From Ottowia beijingensis (lineage in GTDB: Bacteria > Pseudomonadota > Gammaproteobacteria > Burkholderiales > Burkholderiaceae_C): a DNA stretch of 64,000 nucleotides. The stretch covers positions 1,054,001 to 1,118,000 of the forward strand of contig NZ_JACCKX010000001.1 in NCBI RefSeq assembly GCF_013423955.1. Reading direction: 5' to 3'. How positions within the stretch are numbered: the stretch's first letter is position 1; each line of letters begins with the position of its first letter. The position numbers and the translations under genes are program-made. The notes beneath the pieces were generated by a model. It saw only the letters and a list, made by a program, of their open reading frames with translations. It was not told the DNA's origin and did no database searches. This document shows positions 1 to 7,967 of the stretch, piece by piece.

Positions 1-290
1 GCCGTGAACGGCGTGCCGTCGTAGAACTTGACGTTCTTGCGCAGATCGAAGCGCCACACCGTGGGCGAGGTCTGCTTCCAGGCTGTGGCCAGGCCGGGTA
101 CCACGTTCAGCTTCTTGTCCAGATCGACCAGCGGCTCGTAGGCGTTGCCGTCGATCGACAGCTGCAGCGATTCGTTGAGCGAGTGCGGATCGAGCGACAG
201 CGCATCACCCTGGTTGGCAATGCGCACCGTCTGCGCCGATGCTATTGAAGAAATAGCTAGCAGCGCAGTGGCGGCAAGGGCAAAAGGCAT
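1..290 (-). CDS. ABC transporter substrate-binding protein (family 5), N-terminal part
   Basis: The minus-strand reading from 290 gives a hydrophobic signal peptide ending in SIASAQ, followed by VRIANQGDALSLDPHS and later GNAYEPLVDLDKKLNVVPGLA. This is the start of a periplasmic solute-binding protein of the peptide/nickel (SBP_bac_5) family; the gene runs off the left edge. The only good ribosome site (GGAGGA) serves an ATG at 308 that is out of frame with the conserved protein. One extra A in the A6 run (290-295 on the complement) would join MSFKKK to the signal peptide, so I infer a one-base deletion. It lies downstream of the permease at 343-1323, so both belong to one oligopeptide-type importer. 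Family call firm, substrate unknown. Confidence 0.8.
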   Translation of the reverse strand, partial: MPFALAATALLAISSIASAQTVRIANQGDALSLDPHSLNESLQLSIDGNAYEPLVDLDKKLNVVPGLATAWKQTSPTVWRFDLRKNVKFYDGTPFT

Positions 291-301
291 TTTTTCTTGA
301 A
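241..301 (+). repeat. SR short repeat, divergent copy inside a signal-peptide region
   Basis: AATAGCTAGCAGCGC, a nine-base gap, then AAGGGCAAAAGGCA and TTCTTGAAA follow the order and spacing of the SR family. It underlies the signal peptide of the binding protein. Match is degenerate. Confidence 0.4.
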
Positions 302-342
302 ACTCATGAATGTCTCCTCCGACAGGGTTGGCAGGCAAGAAA

Positions 343-1323
343 TCAGTGGCCACCGGCCTTGGCCACGCGCAGGCGCGGATCGACCACGGCGTACAGCATG
401 TCGACGACCAGGTTGATGACGACGAAGATCAGCGCGATCAGGCACAGGTAGGCCGCCATCACCGGCACATCGGCAAAGGTGACCGCCTGGATGAACAGCA
501 GGCCCATGCCGGGCCACTGGAACACCGTCTCGGTGATGATGGCGAAGGCGATCAGGCCGCCGAGTTGCAGGCCGGTGATCGTCATCACCGGCACCAGCGT
601 GTTCTTCAGGGCATGGCCGAAATAGATGGCGCGATCGGTCAAACCACGGGCACGCGCGAACTTGATGTAGTCGGTGCGCAGCACTTCCAGCATCTCGGCG
701 CGCACCAGGCGCATGATCAGCGTGAGCTGGAAGATGGCCAGTGTGATGGCCGGCAGGATCAGGTGCAGCCAGCCATTCATGGTGAACAGGCCGGAACTCC
801 ACCAGCCGAACTGCACCGTCTCGCCGCGCCCGAAGCTGGGCAGCCAGCCAAGCCAGACGGAGAAGATCAGGATCAGCAGGATGCCGATCAGGAAGGTGGG
901 CAGCGACACGCCGAGCAGCGATGCCGTCATGAACACCTGGCTCAGGAAGGTGCCGCGCTTCAGCGCGGCGTAGACACCCATCGGAATGCCGATCAACAAG
1001 GCCAGCAGGGCGGCGATCATGGCCAGCTCGAACGTGGCGGGAAAACGCTCGCCCAGCAGGCGCGACACCTTGGCACCCTGGCGCAGGCTGAGGCCGAACT
1101 CGCCCTGCGCCGCGTTCACCAGGAAATGCCAGAACTGCACGAAGAAGGGCTGGTCGAGCCCGAGGTCGGCGCGCAACTGGCGAATCTGCTCCGGCGTCGC
1201 GTCCTGCCCCAGCAGGAACACCACCGGGTCACCCACGTACTGGAACAGCAGGAAGGCAATGAAGGCCACCGACACCATCACGATGATGGCCTGGATCAGG
1301 CGGCGGAGAATGAAGGCACCCAT
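343..1323 (-). CDS. ABC transporter permease, DppB/OppB family
   Basis: A 326-residue integral inner-membrane permease. It opens with MGAFILRRLIQAIIVM, the usual first membrane helix of DppB-type permeases, and shows the family pattern of a large periplasmic loop (about residues 30-95) followed by five more hydrophobic segments. The EAA-type loop that contacts the ATPase is visible around RAEMLEVLRTDYIKFARARGL, and it ends with VVDMLYAVVDPRLR. Full length for the family. The binding-protein gene follows 52 bp downstream on the same strand, so the two form one operon; the partner permease and ATPases are outside the window. Substrate cannot be read from sequence. Confidence 0.9.
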   Translation of the reverse strand: MGAFILRRLIQAIIVMVSVAFIAFLLFQYVGDPVVFLLGQDATPEQIRQLRADLGLDQPFFVQFWHFLVNAAQGEFGLSLRQGAKVSRLLGERFPATFELAMIAALLALLIGIPMGVYAALKRGTFLSQVFMTASLLGVSLPTFLIGILLILIFSVWLGWLPSFGRGETVQFGWWSSGLFTMNGWLHLILPAITLAIFQLTLIMRLVRAEMLEVLRTDYIKFARARGLTDRAIYFGHALKNTLVPVMTITGLQLGGLIAFAIITETVFQWPGMGLLFIQAVTFADVPVMAAYLCLIALIFVVINLVVDMLYAVVDPRLRVAKAGGH

Positions 1324-1465
1324 GCGTCAAAAAATGTAGCGATCGGGCGATGCTATCAGAGGCATGGGGCGGTGCGGCATAGGTAATACGATTACATCCG
1401 GCGCGGAAAAGAGTCGTCGCAGCGCCACGGATCAACCGCGGCGGCGCTTTGATCATTCAGCCATG

Positions 1466-1491
1466 AAAAAGCCGCCCGAAGGCGGCTTTTT
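1466..1491 (-). terminator. Rho-independent terminator downstream of porin 1
   Basis: The stem GCCGCC/GGCGGC with tetraloop-like CGAA is flanked by A5 on one side and T5 on the other, so it can terminate in both directions. It lies about 40 bp past the stop of the porin at 1531-2475. Confidence 0.85.
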
Positions 1492-1530
1492 GGCTTCGAT
1501 CATCGGCTGCCCATTCAGGCAGCGTCATGA

Positions 1531-2475
1531 TCAGAAGTTGTGGCGAACACCGATACCGTAGTTGTTGGTGTCGTCGAAGCGCAGGAACGCGCCGTAGACG
1601 AAGGTGCGCTTGGACAGGGCGTACTTGGCTTCGACCAGGCCGTTGGTGTACTTGTCGCCGGTCAGCTCGTTCTTGGTGTCGCGGGTCAGGTCCAGCGTCA
1701 GAGCGAAGGCGCCGAAGGTGGCGGTGCCACCCAGGCTGAAGCCGCGGCGGCGCAGATCGCCGACGGAAGCCTGGCTGTACGACGCGGCGACCACGAAGTT
1801 GCCGAAGTTGTACTTGCCGCCCAGACCGTAGTTGGTCTTGCCATCCTTGACCTTGTTCACGGCCAGGCCGGCACCGATCGGGCCGTTGGCGTAAATCACG
1901 TTCATGTCCCACTTGGCGCGGTCGCCATTGTCGGGCTTCAGGATGTAGCCGATCTCAGCGCTCAGGCCGCCGAAGTCGGGCGTCTTGTAGCTGAACTGGC
2001 TGTTGTTACGCGGGCCGCTGCCAGCGAAGTTGTAGGTATTGCCGACCACCGAGTAGTTGGCCGCGCCGGTCAGTTCCCAGGCAGTGGTGCCGTAGAACGA
2101 CGGGTTCAGGGTACGGCCCATCTTGAAGGTACCCCAGTTGCCACCCAGCCACAGGTTGGCGGCACGGCCCCAGAAGCCACCACCGGAACCCAGGTTGTTA
2201 CCGTTGTCCAGGTCCAGGCCCGACTCGAAGTTGAAGCCAGCCTTCAGGCCACCACCCAGGTCTTCGACACCGCGCACGCCGATACGGCTGTTGCCGTTGT
2301 TCATCAGGCTGCCGCTGATGAATTCGGTCTTGTCGGAAGCGTCGTTGCCGGCGGGCGAGCCAGCTTCGATCTTGCCCACGCCAGCGTCGGCCACGCCGTA
2401 CAGGGTCACGGAAGATTGAGCCATCGCGAAGCCGGAGGCACCCAGCACGGCCAGGGCGATCAGAGATTTTTTCAT
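1531..2475 (-). CDS. Outer membrane porin (Gram-negative porin family)
   Basis: 314 residues starting MKKSLIALAVLGASGFAMA, a clear Sec signal peptide cut before QSSVTLYGVADAG, the hallmark start of Burkholderiales trimeric porins. Alternating beta-strand residues run throughout and the protein ends RHNF with a terminal phenylalanine, the BAM recognition feature. I chose the ATG at 2475 because it gives the signal peptide and has AGAACTTG upstream; an in-frame longer start (MFNLGELA) only adds residues before the signal. It is paralogous to the neighbour at 2865-3806: both share DASDKTEFISGS, GVRGVEDLGGGLKAGF and the C-terminal 20 or so residues. General diffusion pore; selectivity unknown. 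Confidence 0.93.
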   Translation of the reverse strand: MKKSLIALAVLGASGFAMAQSSVTLYGVADAGVGKIEAGSPAGNDASDKTEFISGSLMNNGNSRIGVRGVEDLGGGLKAGFNFESGLDLDNGNNLGSGGGFWGRAANLWLGGNWGTFKMGRTLNPSFYGTTAWELTGAANYSVVGNTYNFAGSGPRNNSQFSYKTPDFGGLSAEIGYILKPDNGDRAKWDMNVIYANGPIGAGLAVNKVKDGKTNYGLGGKYNFGNFVVAASYSQASVGDLRRRGFSLGGTATFGAFALTLDLTRDTKNELTGDKYTNGLVEAKYALSKRTFVYGAFLRFDDTNNYGIGVRHNF

Positions 2476-2784
2476 TGCAAGTTCTCCAAGGTTAAACATA
2501 GGGCTCCGGTGCGAAGGGTCCGTCTGCGATTCCCGCCGGTTCCCGGGCCAACCTCCCTACCGGGAAGTTGTTGTTATTGCACCAGACCCGTCATCAACTT
2601 GCAAAGAATTCAGTGCACGAACCGACACCCCACAGCCAATCCGTTGCAACAGGGCAACAGGACACTCTTCGTTGTTGGAAATAAGAGACAGCGACGCCAG
2701 CCACGCTGAGACACCATCTTCTGCCCCGGAATCCGCCTGCCGGCGGTGGAGGCTGCTGGGCTGATCAGGTTTTTGTGCCTGAAA
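2476..2784. other. Intergenic region between the two porins
   Basis: This holds the 5' region of porin 1 and the distal 3' region of porin 2. I see no supported gene. A transcript leader is likely immediately upstream of 2475. Confidence 0.6.
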
Positions 2785-2854
2785 CAGATATCGGACCCTG
2801 AGGTCCGATATCTGACTGCTCAGGAATCGCGCGCCAGCGTGCGCGATTCCTGAG
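2785..2854 (-). repeat. Two tandem perfect hairpins after porin 2
   Basis: The first hairpin (2785-2814) has a 13-bp perfect stem around the loop CTGA with GATATCGGACC arms. The second (2819-2854) has a 14-bp perfect stem with CTCAGGAATCGCGC arms around eight bases. They lie 11 bp past the porin 2 stop codon. Neither is followed by a strong T-run on the minus strand, so they may act as 3'-end stabilisers or a Rho-assisted terminator. Confidence 0.75.
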
Positions 2855-2864
2855 TCCGTCGTCA

Positions 2865-3806
2865 TCAGAAGTTGTGACGGACGCCGATACCGTAGTTGTT
2901 GGTGTCGTCCAAGCGCAGGAAGGCGCCGTAAACGAAGGTGCGCTTCGACAGGGCGTACTTCAACTCGGCCACGCCGTTGGTGTACTTCTTGCCGGTCCAC
3001 TCGTTCTTGGTGTCGCGGGTCAGATCCAGCGTGGCGGTAAAAGCGCCGAAGTTGGCCGAGCCGCCCAGACCGAAGCCGCGGCGGACGTTCTTGGCAACGT
3101 CAGAAGCCTGCGTGTAGGAAGCAGCCAGGGCGAAGTTGCCCAGGTTGTACTTGGCACCGACTTGGTAGTTGGTCTTGCTGGTGCTGAACTTGTTGGCCGA
3201 CACGCCGACGCCGATCGGGCCGTTCTTGTACATCAGGCCCAGGTCCCAGGCAGCCTTGTCAGCACCCAGATCGGTCTTGGTCACATAGGCCAGAGCGGCG
3301 CTGAAACCGCCGAAGTTCGGGGTCACGTAGGCGAAGGCGCTGTTGGCGCGCGAGCCGATGCCGGCCCAGTTGTAGGTGTTGGACAGCACCGAGTAGTTGG
3401 CGGCGCCAGTCAGTTCATAGGTCGAACCAGCCAGGTAGCTCGGCGTGAACTGGCGGCCCAGCTTGACGGTACCCCAGTTGCCACCCAGCCACACGTTGGC
3501 TTGGCGAGCCCAGAAGTTGGAAGCGGCGGCGCCATTGTCCAGATCCAGCTGCGACTCGAACTGGAAGCCAGCCTTCAGGCCACCACCCAGGTCTTCAACG
3601 CCACGCACGCCCAGACGGCTGGTGCCGTTGTTCATGGTGCTGCCGCTGATGAACTCGGTCTTGTCGGAAGCGTCGTTGCCACCGGGCGACTTGTATTCGA
3701 TCTTGCCGATACCGGCGTCGGCCACGCCGTACAGCGTGACGGAGGATTGGGCGAAAGCGACGCCGGAAGCGGCCAGAGCGGCCAGGGCGATGAGGGATTT
3801 TTTCAT
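2865..3806 (-). CDS. Outer membrane porin (Gram-negative porin family), paralogue
   Basis: 313 residues beginning MKKSLIALAALAASGVAFA, a signal peptide cut before QSSVTLYGVADAGIGKIEY. The body has the beta-barrel pattern of the family and the final residues YGIGVRHNF close with phenylalanine. The start at 3806 is preceded by AGAACCTGCA with a purine-rich site. It is a tandem duplicate of the porin downstream but differs clearly in the loop regions (for example NFWARQANVWLGG and VTKTDLGADKAAWD), so the pair may differ in pore selectivity. A separate promoter for each is likely given about 390 bp between them and the paired hairpins. Confidence 0.93.
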   Translation of the reverse strand: MKKSLIALAALAASGVAFAQSSVTLYGVADAGIGKIEYKSPGGNDASDKTEFISGSTMNNGTSRLGVRGVEDLGGGLKAGFQFESQLDLDNGAAASNFWARQANVWLGGNWGTVKLGRQFTPSYLAGSTYELTGAANYSVLSNTYNWAGIGSRANSAFAYVTPNFGGFSAALAYVTKTDLGADKAAWDLGLMYKNGPIGVGVSANKFSTSKTNYQVGAKYNLGNFALAASYTQASDVAKNVRRGFGLGGSANFGAFTATLDLTRDTKNEWTGKKYTNGVAELKYALSKRTFVYGAFLRLDDTNNYGIGVRHNF

Positions 3807-4054
3807 TGCAGGTTCTCCAAGGTGATTTGAGACACGGAAGACAGGCTTCGAAGCAACGAGGGAATCAGCACCGTGCCGCCCAAACGTCACCTCACCGGAA
3901 GCTGAAACCAATTGAACTCCCGAGGCTTTTCAATTCTATGACACTGGCGTCATAAAACCCGCGGGTTAACCCCGATTTGTTGCCAAATCGCAACGCAAAG
4001 CCAGCCTGAAACCCGGCTATCGCCGGCGCGGCCACTTGCCCTACCATCGGCATC

Positions 4055-4687
4055 ATGAACCTGACAGACCGTCTGCTGTCGGCAGCCGACAGCACCCTGC
4101 GCACCCTGCTGGCCGCGCCACAGGCCTCCCGTCCCAGCCCGGCTGCCGGGGCCGCGCCCACCACCATGCTGACGGAGGCCGAGCGGCGCCTGTCCGGTGC
4201 GTTGATGCGCGTGAACCACGTGGGCGAAGTCTGTGCGCAGGCGCTTTACACGGCGCAGGCGCTCAGCACGCCCGACCCGACGCTGCGGCGCCAGCTGGAT
4301 GCCGCAGCGCGCGAAGAAACCGACCATCTGGCCTGGACCAGGGAGCGCCTGGATGAACTGGGCGACCGCGTGTCCTGGCTGAACCCGCTGTGGTACGCCG
4401 GGGCCTTCGGCATCGGCCTGCTGGCGGGGCGGCTGGGCGGGGATGCCGTGAGCCTGGGCTTCGTGGTGGAGACCGAGCGCCAAGTCGAGGCGCACCTGGC
4501 CAGCCACATGGAGCGCCTGCCCTCCGGTGACACGCGCTCACGCGCCATCGTCGAGCAGATGAAGGTCGATGAGGCGCGCCACGCCGACGACGCGCTGCAC
4601 GCTGGCGCCACACCGCTGCCGGCGCCTGTGCGCGGGCTGATGCGGCTGGCGGCCAAGGTGATGACGACCACGGCGCACCGCATCTAA
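4055..4687 (+). CDS. coq7: 3-demethoxyubiquinol 3-hydroxylase (Coq7/CLK-1 family)
   Basis: 210 residues, within the usual range for proteobacterial Coq7, which hydroxylates demethoxyubiquinol in ubiquinone synthesis at the inner membrane. The di-iron carboxylate ligands are present: E in [17 protein letters not shown] near residue 90, the E of [12 protein letters not shown] and DEARHADDA near residue 175. A short hydrophobic stretch ([17 protein letters not shown]) fits the membrane-contact helix. It is transcribed away from the porins; the 250 bp upstream must carry both promoters and contains a small GC palindrome near 3958. No partner genes of the ubiquinone pathway are adjacent. Confidence 0.93.
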   Translation: MNLTDRLLSAADSTLRTLLAAPQASRPSPAAGAAPTTMLTEAERRLSGALMRVNHVGEVCAQALYTAQALSTPDPTLRRQLDAAAREETDHLAWTRERLDELGDRVSWLNPLWYAGAFGIGLLAGRLGGDAVSLGFVVETERQVEAHLASHMERLPSGDTRSRAIVEQMKVDEARHADDALHAGATPLPAPVRGLMRLAAKVMTTTAHRI

Positions 4688-4715
4688 ACGCCTTCGCCCC
4701 GTCGAATGCTCTTAT

Positions 4716-4806
4716 ATTGAGAGCTGCTCGCGCCTATCAGACGATGATTTCAGATAGATTTTTCTCTGAAATCCTTATACAACAAGCGCAAACAGCTACT
4801 GTTAAG
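4716..4806. repeat. SR short repeat, longer variant
   Basis: Contains GAGAGCTGCTCGCGC, an inner TTTCAGATA / TCTGAAAT pair and ACAAGCGCAAACAGCTACTG. The same TCTGAAAT plus CAAGCGC plus CAGCTA arrangement recurs near 27950 and 43345. No gene here. Confidence 0.7.
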
Positions 4807-4824
4807 AGTGCAATCTGCCCGCCT

Positions 4825-5274
4825 TCACACCTCGACCAGCTCGAACGAGGTCGTGATCTCCGCCGTCTTGCCCAGCATGATCGAGGCCGAGCAGTACTTG
4901 TCGTGGCTCAGCTGAATCGCCCGCTCCACCGCGCTGGCGGGCACGCCCTGGCCGGTCACGGTGAAGTGCATGTGGATCTTGGTAAACACCTTCGGGTCCT
5001 CGGCCGCGCGCTCGCTGGTCAGCTTGACCGAGCAGCCGCGCACATCGTGCCGACCGCGCTTGAGGATCAGCACCACGTCGTAGGCCGTGCAGCCGCCGGT
5101 GCCGGCCAGCACCGTCTCCATGGGGCGCGGCGCCAGATTCTGGCCCCCGTTCTCGGGTTTGGCGGCGTCGGGCGCGCCGTCCATGGCGATCACGTGACCC
5201 GAACCCGTTTCGGCCACGAAACCCATGCCCGAGCGCGTGCCCGCCCCGCCCGTCCAACTCACTGTGCATTCCAT
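4825..5274 (-). CDS. OsmC/Ohr family protein
   Basis: 149 residues with the OsmC fold signature: an N-terminal MECTVSWTGG strand, PRPMETVLAGTGGCTAYDVV with a family-position cysteine in the helix, then RGCSVKL and KIHMHFTVTG strands and the C-terminal helix region LSHDKYCSASIMLGKTAEI. It belongs to the YhfA-like branch. Members with paired cysteines reduce organic hydroperoxides, but whether this one does is not clear. The ATG at 5274 has GGAG nine bases upstream. It sits alone between an SR repeat and the small-RNA gene on the opposite strand. Confidence 0.85.
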   Translation of the reverse strand: MECTVSWTGGAGTRSGMGFVAETGSGHVIAMDGAPDAAKPENGGQNLAPRPMETVLAGTGGCTAYDVVLILKRGRHDVRGCSVKLTSERAAEDPKVFTKIHMHFTVTGQGVPASAVERAIQLSHDKYCSASIMLGKTAEITTSFELVEV

Positions 5275-5397
5275 GGCCACGCCCTCCGCCTGTGACAAAA
5301 CAGACGCTAGCGTAGCGGATTCGGCACGCCCGCCTGCCCGGTTTGCCAACTAAATCCCGGATACCCCCGCGGGCAGTGTTGCGTTGCAGCAAAAGCT

Positions 5398-5426
5398 GGC
5401 GAACGAGCGTGCTTTTCGCGTACACT
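5398..5426 (+). promoter_or_regulatory. Putative sigma-70 promoter of the small RNA
   Basis: TGGCGA (5398-5403), 17 bp, then TACACT (5421-5426). The predicted start is near 5432, giving a transcript of about 95 nt that ends at the terminator at 5494-5524. Confidence 0.5.
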
Positions 5427-5431
5427 CCGTC

Positions 5432-5527
5432 CCAAGCAAGTGATTCTTCACCTGCACTGTTTGTCTCCTCCACCCCTTCAACAAGGTGGATTAAGCCCCG
5501 AACCGCAAGGTCCGGGGCTTTTTTGCT
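5432..5527 (+). ncRNA. Probable small RNA with anti-Shine-Dalgarno motif
   Basis: A plausible promoter is followed by about 95 nt without an open frame and then a strong intrinsic terminator. The transcript contains TCTCCTCC (5464-5471), complementary to a consensus ribosome-binding site, next to a small hairpin TCCACC/GGTGGA (5468-5490). This layout resembles the betaproteobacterial toxic small RNAs, whose exposed anti-SD segment is thought to block translation initiation. The identification rests on layout and motif, not on an alignment. It lies between the divergent OsmC-like gene and ilvA and could be read as an ilvA leader, but no ilvA-related peptide is encoded and the terminator precedes ilvA by 90 bp. 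Confidence 0.55.
5494..5524 (+). terminator. Rho-independent terminator of the small RNA
   Basis: The stem AGCCCCG, one mismatch, then ACC pairs with GGT, mismatch, CGGGGCT around loop GCAA. It is followed by T6. Confidence 0.88.
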
Positions 5528-5614
5528 GCGCCGCCGCATTCCGGCCGCCCAGACCGCGCTGCCCGGCCAGCGGCTCTTTATGATGCCCGTCTTGCCCGCT
5601 CTCACCCGCCAGCC

Positions 5615-7186
5615 ATGACCACCCAGACCGCCGCCCGGCGCCCCGAGCCCCTGACCGCCACCGATTACCTCAAGCAGGTACTGACGGCCCGCGTGTACGA
5701 CGTCGCCATCGAGTCCGACCTGGACCCGGCACGCAACCTGGGCCGCCGCCTGCACAACAAGGTCTTCTTGAAGCGCGAGGACCAGCAGCCGGTGTTCAGC
5801 TTCAAGCTGCGCGGTGCCTACAACAAGATGGCGCACCTGACGCCCGAGCAGCTGAAGGCCGGCGTGATCTGCGCCAGCGCCGGCAACCACGCCCAGGGCG
5901 TGGCACTGGGCGGGCACAAGCTGGGCGCGCGCGCCGTTATCGTGATGCCGACCACCACGCCGCAGGTCAAGGTGGATGCCGTCAAGGCGCTGGGCGGCGA
6001 GGTGGTGCTGGCCGGCGACAGCTATTCCGACGCTTACGAGCACGCCGTCAAGCTGCAGGCCGAGGAGGGGCTGACCTTCATCCACCCGTTCGACGACCCG
6101 CTGGTCATCGCCGGGCAGGGCACCATCGGCATGGAGATCCTGCGCCAGCACCAGGGGCCGCTGCACGCGGTGTTCGTGGCCATCGGCGGCGGCGGGCTGA
6201 TCAGCGGCGTGGGCGCGTACATCAAGGCCATCCGGCCCGAGGTCAAGGTGATCGGCGTGCAGATGCGCGACTCCGACGCCATGGCGCAGTCGGTGGGCCG
6301 GGGCCAGCACGTGACGCTGCCGGACGTGGGCCTGTTCGCCGACGGCACCGCCGTGAAGCGCGTGGGCGACGAGACCTTCCGCGTTGCCAGCACGGTGGTG
6401 GACGAGTTCATCACCGTCGACACCGACGCCGTCTGCGCCGCCATCAAGGACGTGTTCATCGACACGCGCAGCATCGTCGAGCCCTCGGGCGCCATGGCGG
6501 TGGCCGCCGTCAAGCAGTATGTGGCCAAGCACAAGACCAAGGGCGAGAGCTACGTCGCCATCCTCTCGGGCGCCAACATGAACTTCGACCGCCTGCGCTT
6601 CGTCGCCGAGCGCGCCGAGGTGGGCGAGGAGCGCGAGGCGCTGTTCGCGGTGACGATCCCCGAGGAGCGCGGCAGCTTCCGCCGCTTCCTGGAGGTGATC
6701 GGCAGCCTGCCCGGCGGGCAGCGCAACGTGACCGAGTTCAACTACCGCATCAGCGATGCCGCGCAGGCGCACGTGTTCGTCGGCCTCACCACCGCCGGCA
6801 AGGGCGAATCGCCGCGCATCGCCGCCGCGTTCCAGAAAGCCGGCTTCGGCGCGCTGGACCTGACGCACAACGAACTGGCCAAGGAGCACGTGCGCTACAT
6901 GGTGGGTGGCCATTCCACGCTGTCCAAGGACGAGCGCCTGCTGCGCTTCGTGTTCCCCGAGCGGCCGGGCGCGCTGATGAAGTTCCTCAGCCTGATGCGC
7001 CCGAGCTGGAACATCAGCCTGTTCAACTACCGCCACGAGGGCGCCGACTACGGCCACATCCTGGTCGGCATGCAGGTGCCCAAGGCCGACGATGCGGCGT
7101 TCCGGCGCTTTCTGGGCGAGCTGGGCTACCCGTGGGTCGAGGAAACCGACAACCCGGCATACCAGCTGTTCCTGCAGGGGCGTTGA
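5615..7186 (+). CDS. ilvA: Threonine ammonia-lyase, biosynthetic
   Basis: 523 residues, the size of long biosynthetic IlvA, which converts L-threonine to 2-oxobutanoate, the first step to isoleucine. The PLP lysine motif FSFKLRGAYNKM is near residue 65, the substrate loop ASAGNHAQGVA near 90 and the phosphate-binding glycine loop AIGGGGLISGV near 190. The catalytic domain ends around 330. Two ACT-like regulatory segments follow (FAVTIPEERGSFRRFL and LRFVFPERPGALMKFL), as expected for isoleucine feedback control. The ATG at 5615 follows CCGCCAGCC with no strong ribosome site. Intact and confidently assigned. Confidence 0.96.
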   Translation: MTTQTAARRPEPLTATDYLKQVLTARVYDVAIESDLDPARNLGRRLHNKVFLKREDQQPVFSFKLRGAYNKMAHLTPEQLKAGVICASAGNHAQGVALGGHKLGARAVIVMPTTTPQVKVDAVKALGGEVVLAGDSYSDAYEHAVKLQAEEGLTFIHPFDDPLVIAGQGTIGMEILRQHQGPLHAVFVAIGGGGLISGVGAYIKAIRPEVKVIGVQMRDSDAMAQSVGRGQHVTLPDVGLFADGTAVKRVGDETFRVASTVVDEFITVDTDAVCAAIKDVFIDTRSIVEPSGAMAVAAVKQYVAKHKTKGESYVAILSGANMNFDRLRFVAERAEVGEEREALFAVTIPEERGSFRRFLEVIGSLPGGQRNVTEFNYRISDAAQAHVFVGLTTAGKGESPRIAAAFQKAGFGALDLTHNELAKEHVRYMVGGHSTLSKDERLLRFVFPERPGALMKFLSLMRPSWNISLFNYRHEGADYGHILVGMQVPKADDAAFRRFLGELGYPWVEETDNPAYQLFLQGR

Positions 7187-7199
7187 CCGGCCTGGTTCG

Positions 7200-7262
7200 C
7201 TTCTCTATTGATAGCTGTCAGCGCCCGTCCACACTGCGCTGAAGGCCGATTTGACCTAAAAC
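7200..7262 (+). repeat. SR short repeat
   Basis: GATAGCTGTCAGCGC, then CTGCGCTGAAGGCC and GATTTGACCT. It lies between ilvA and the 3' end of gspC. Confidence 0.8.
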
Positions 7263-7301
7263 CCTTGAGCCCGCTCAGCCACCCGGCGGCGCCGGCATGG
7301 C

Positions 7302-7895
7302 CTACGGCTGCGGTGGCCGGGGTGTGGGCGCGATCGCGCCGGGCGGCACGCCCGGTGGCGGCAGGGTGCCGATGGCCGGCGTGAACGGCACCGCCCCCGG
7401 CGCCGGGCGCGCCGGCGCCACCGCATCGCCGGCCGACGAGCGCTGCGACAGCGGCGGCATCTCCAGCCGCGCCTCGCGGCCGTCGGCGGCAATCACCACC
7501 GCCTGCGGCGATACCGAGCGCACCGTCCAGCCGCCCTCCACCCCGTCCAGCGTGGCGCCCACGCGCACCGGCCTGGGCGGCTTGCCGTCCACAGCGATCA
7601 GCGCCGCGCCGCGCCCGTCGTGCGTCACGATGCCACGCAGCGCCAGGCGCCCCACCACATCGGGCGCCGGCGCCGCGCTGGCTGCCGGGGCCTCGGTGGC
7701 GCCCAGCGCACGCGCCACGGTGCGCGTGTCCACCGTCACGCCACCGGGCGGCGGGCCGCCGGCCACGGCCGCATCGGGCCGCATCGGGCCGCTGCCCAGG
7801 CGCAGCCCCCAGAACAGCGCGCTGCCCGCGGCCAGGGCCCAGATGGCCAGCGTCAGCAGGCCGGCCGTCAGACGGGGAGACAGGCGCCCTTTCAT
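7302..7895 (-). CDS. gspC: Type II secretion system protein C (inner membrane clamp)
   Basis: 197 residues. An N-terminal cytoplasmic stub is followed by one membrane helix (LTAGLLTLAIWALAAGSALFW). The homology region then follows: VGRLALRGIVTHDGRGAALIAVDGKPPRPVRVGATLDGVEGGWTVRSVSPQAVVI, which is the part that contacts the secretin GspD. The tail is proline-rich (PPPGVPPGAIAPTPRPPQP). It lacks a PDZ domain, so it is a short GspC like those of several betaproteobacteria. It is transcribed divergently from gspG with 72 bp between start codons, so both promoters must lie in that gap. Confidence 0.85.
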   Translation of the reverse strand: MKGRLSPRLTAGLLTLAIWALAAGSALFWGLRLGSGPMRPDAAVAGGPPPGGVTVDTRTVARALGATEAPAASAAPAPDVVGRLALRGIVTHDGRGAALIAVDGKPPRPVRVGATLDGVEGGWTVRSVSPQAVVIAADGREARLEMPPLSQRSSAGDAVAPARPAPGAVPFTPAIGTLPPPGVPPGAIAPTPRPPQP

Positions 7896-7967
7896 GGGCG
7901 TTTCGGCAGGCTGCGTGTCATGATGCGGCGATTATCATTGAAGCGAATTCGCTCCCAGGCCGTACCC

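Noticed and set aside
310-1386. A plus-strand frame of 358 residues across the permease
   Set aside because: Biased composition and no ribosome site; the minus-strand permease has clear family motifs.
4802-7057. A 751-residue open frame antisense to ilvA
   Set aside because: Codon-position bias of a GC-rich gene creates long antisense frames. The frame has low-complexity His/Ala/Gly content and no domain, whereas ilvA is unmistakable.
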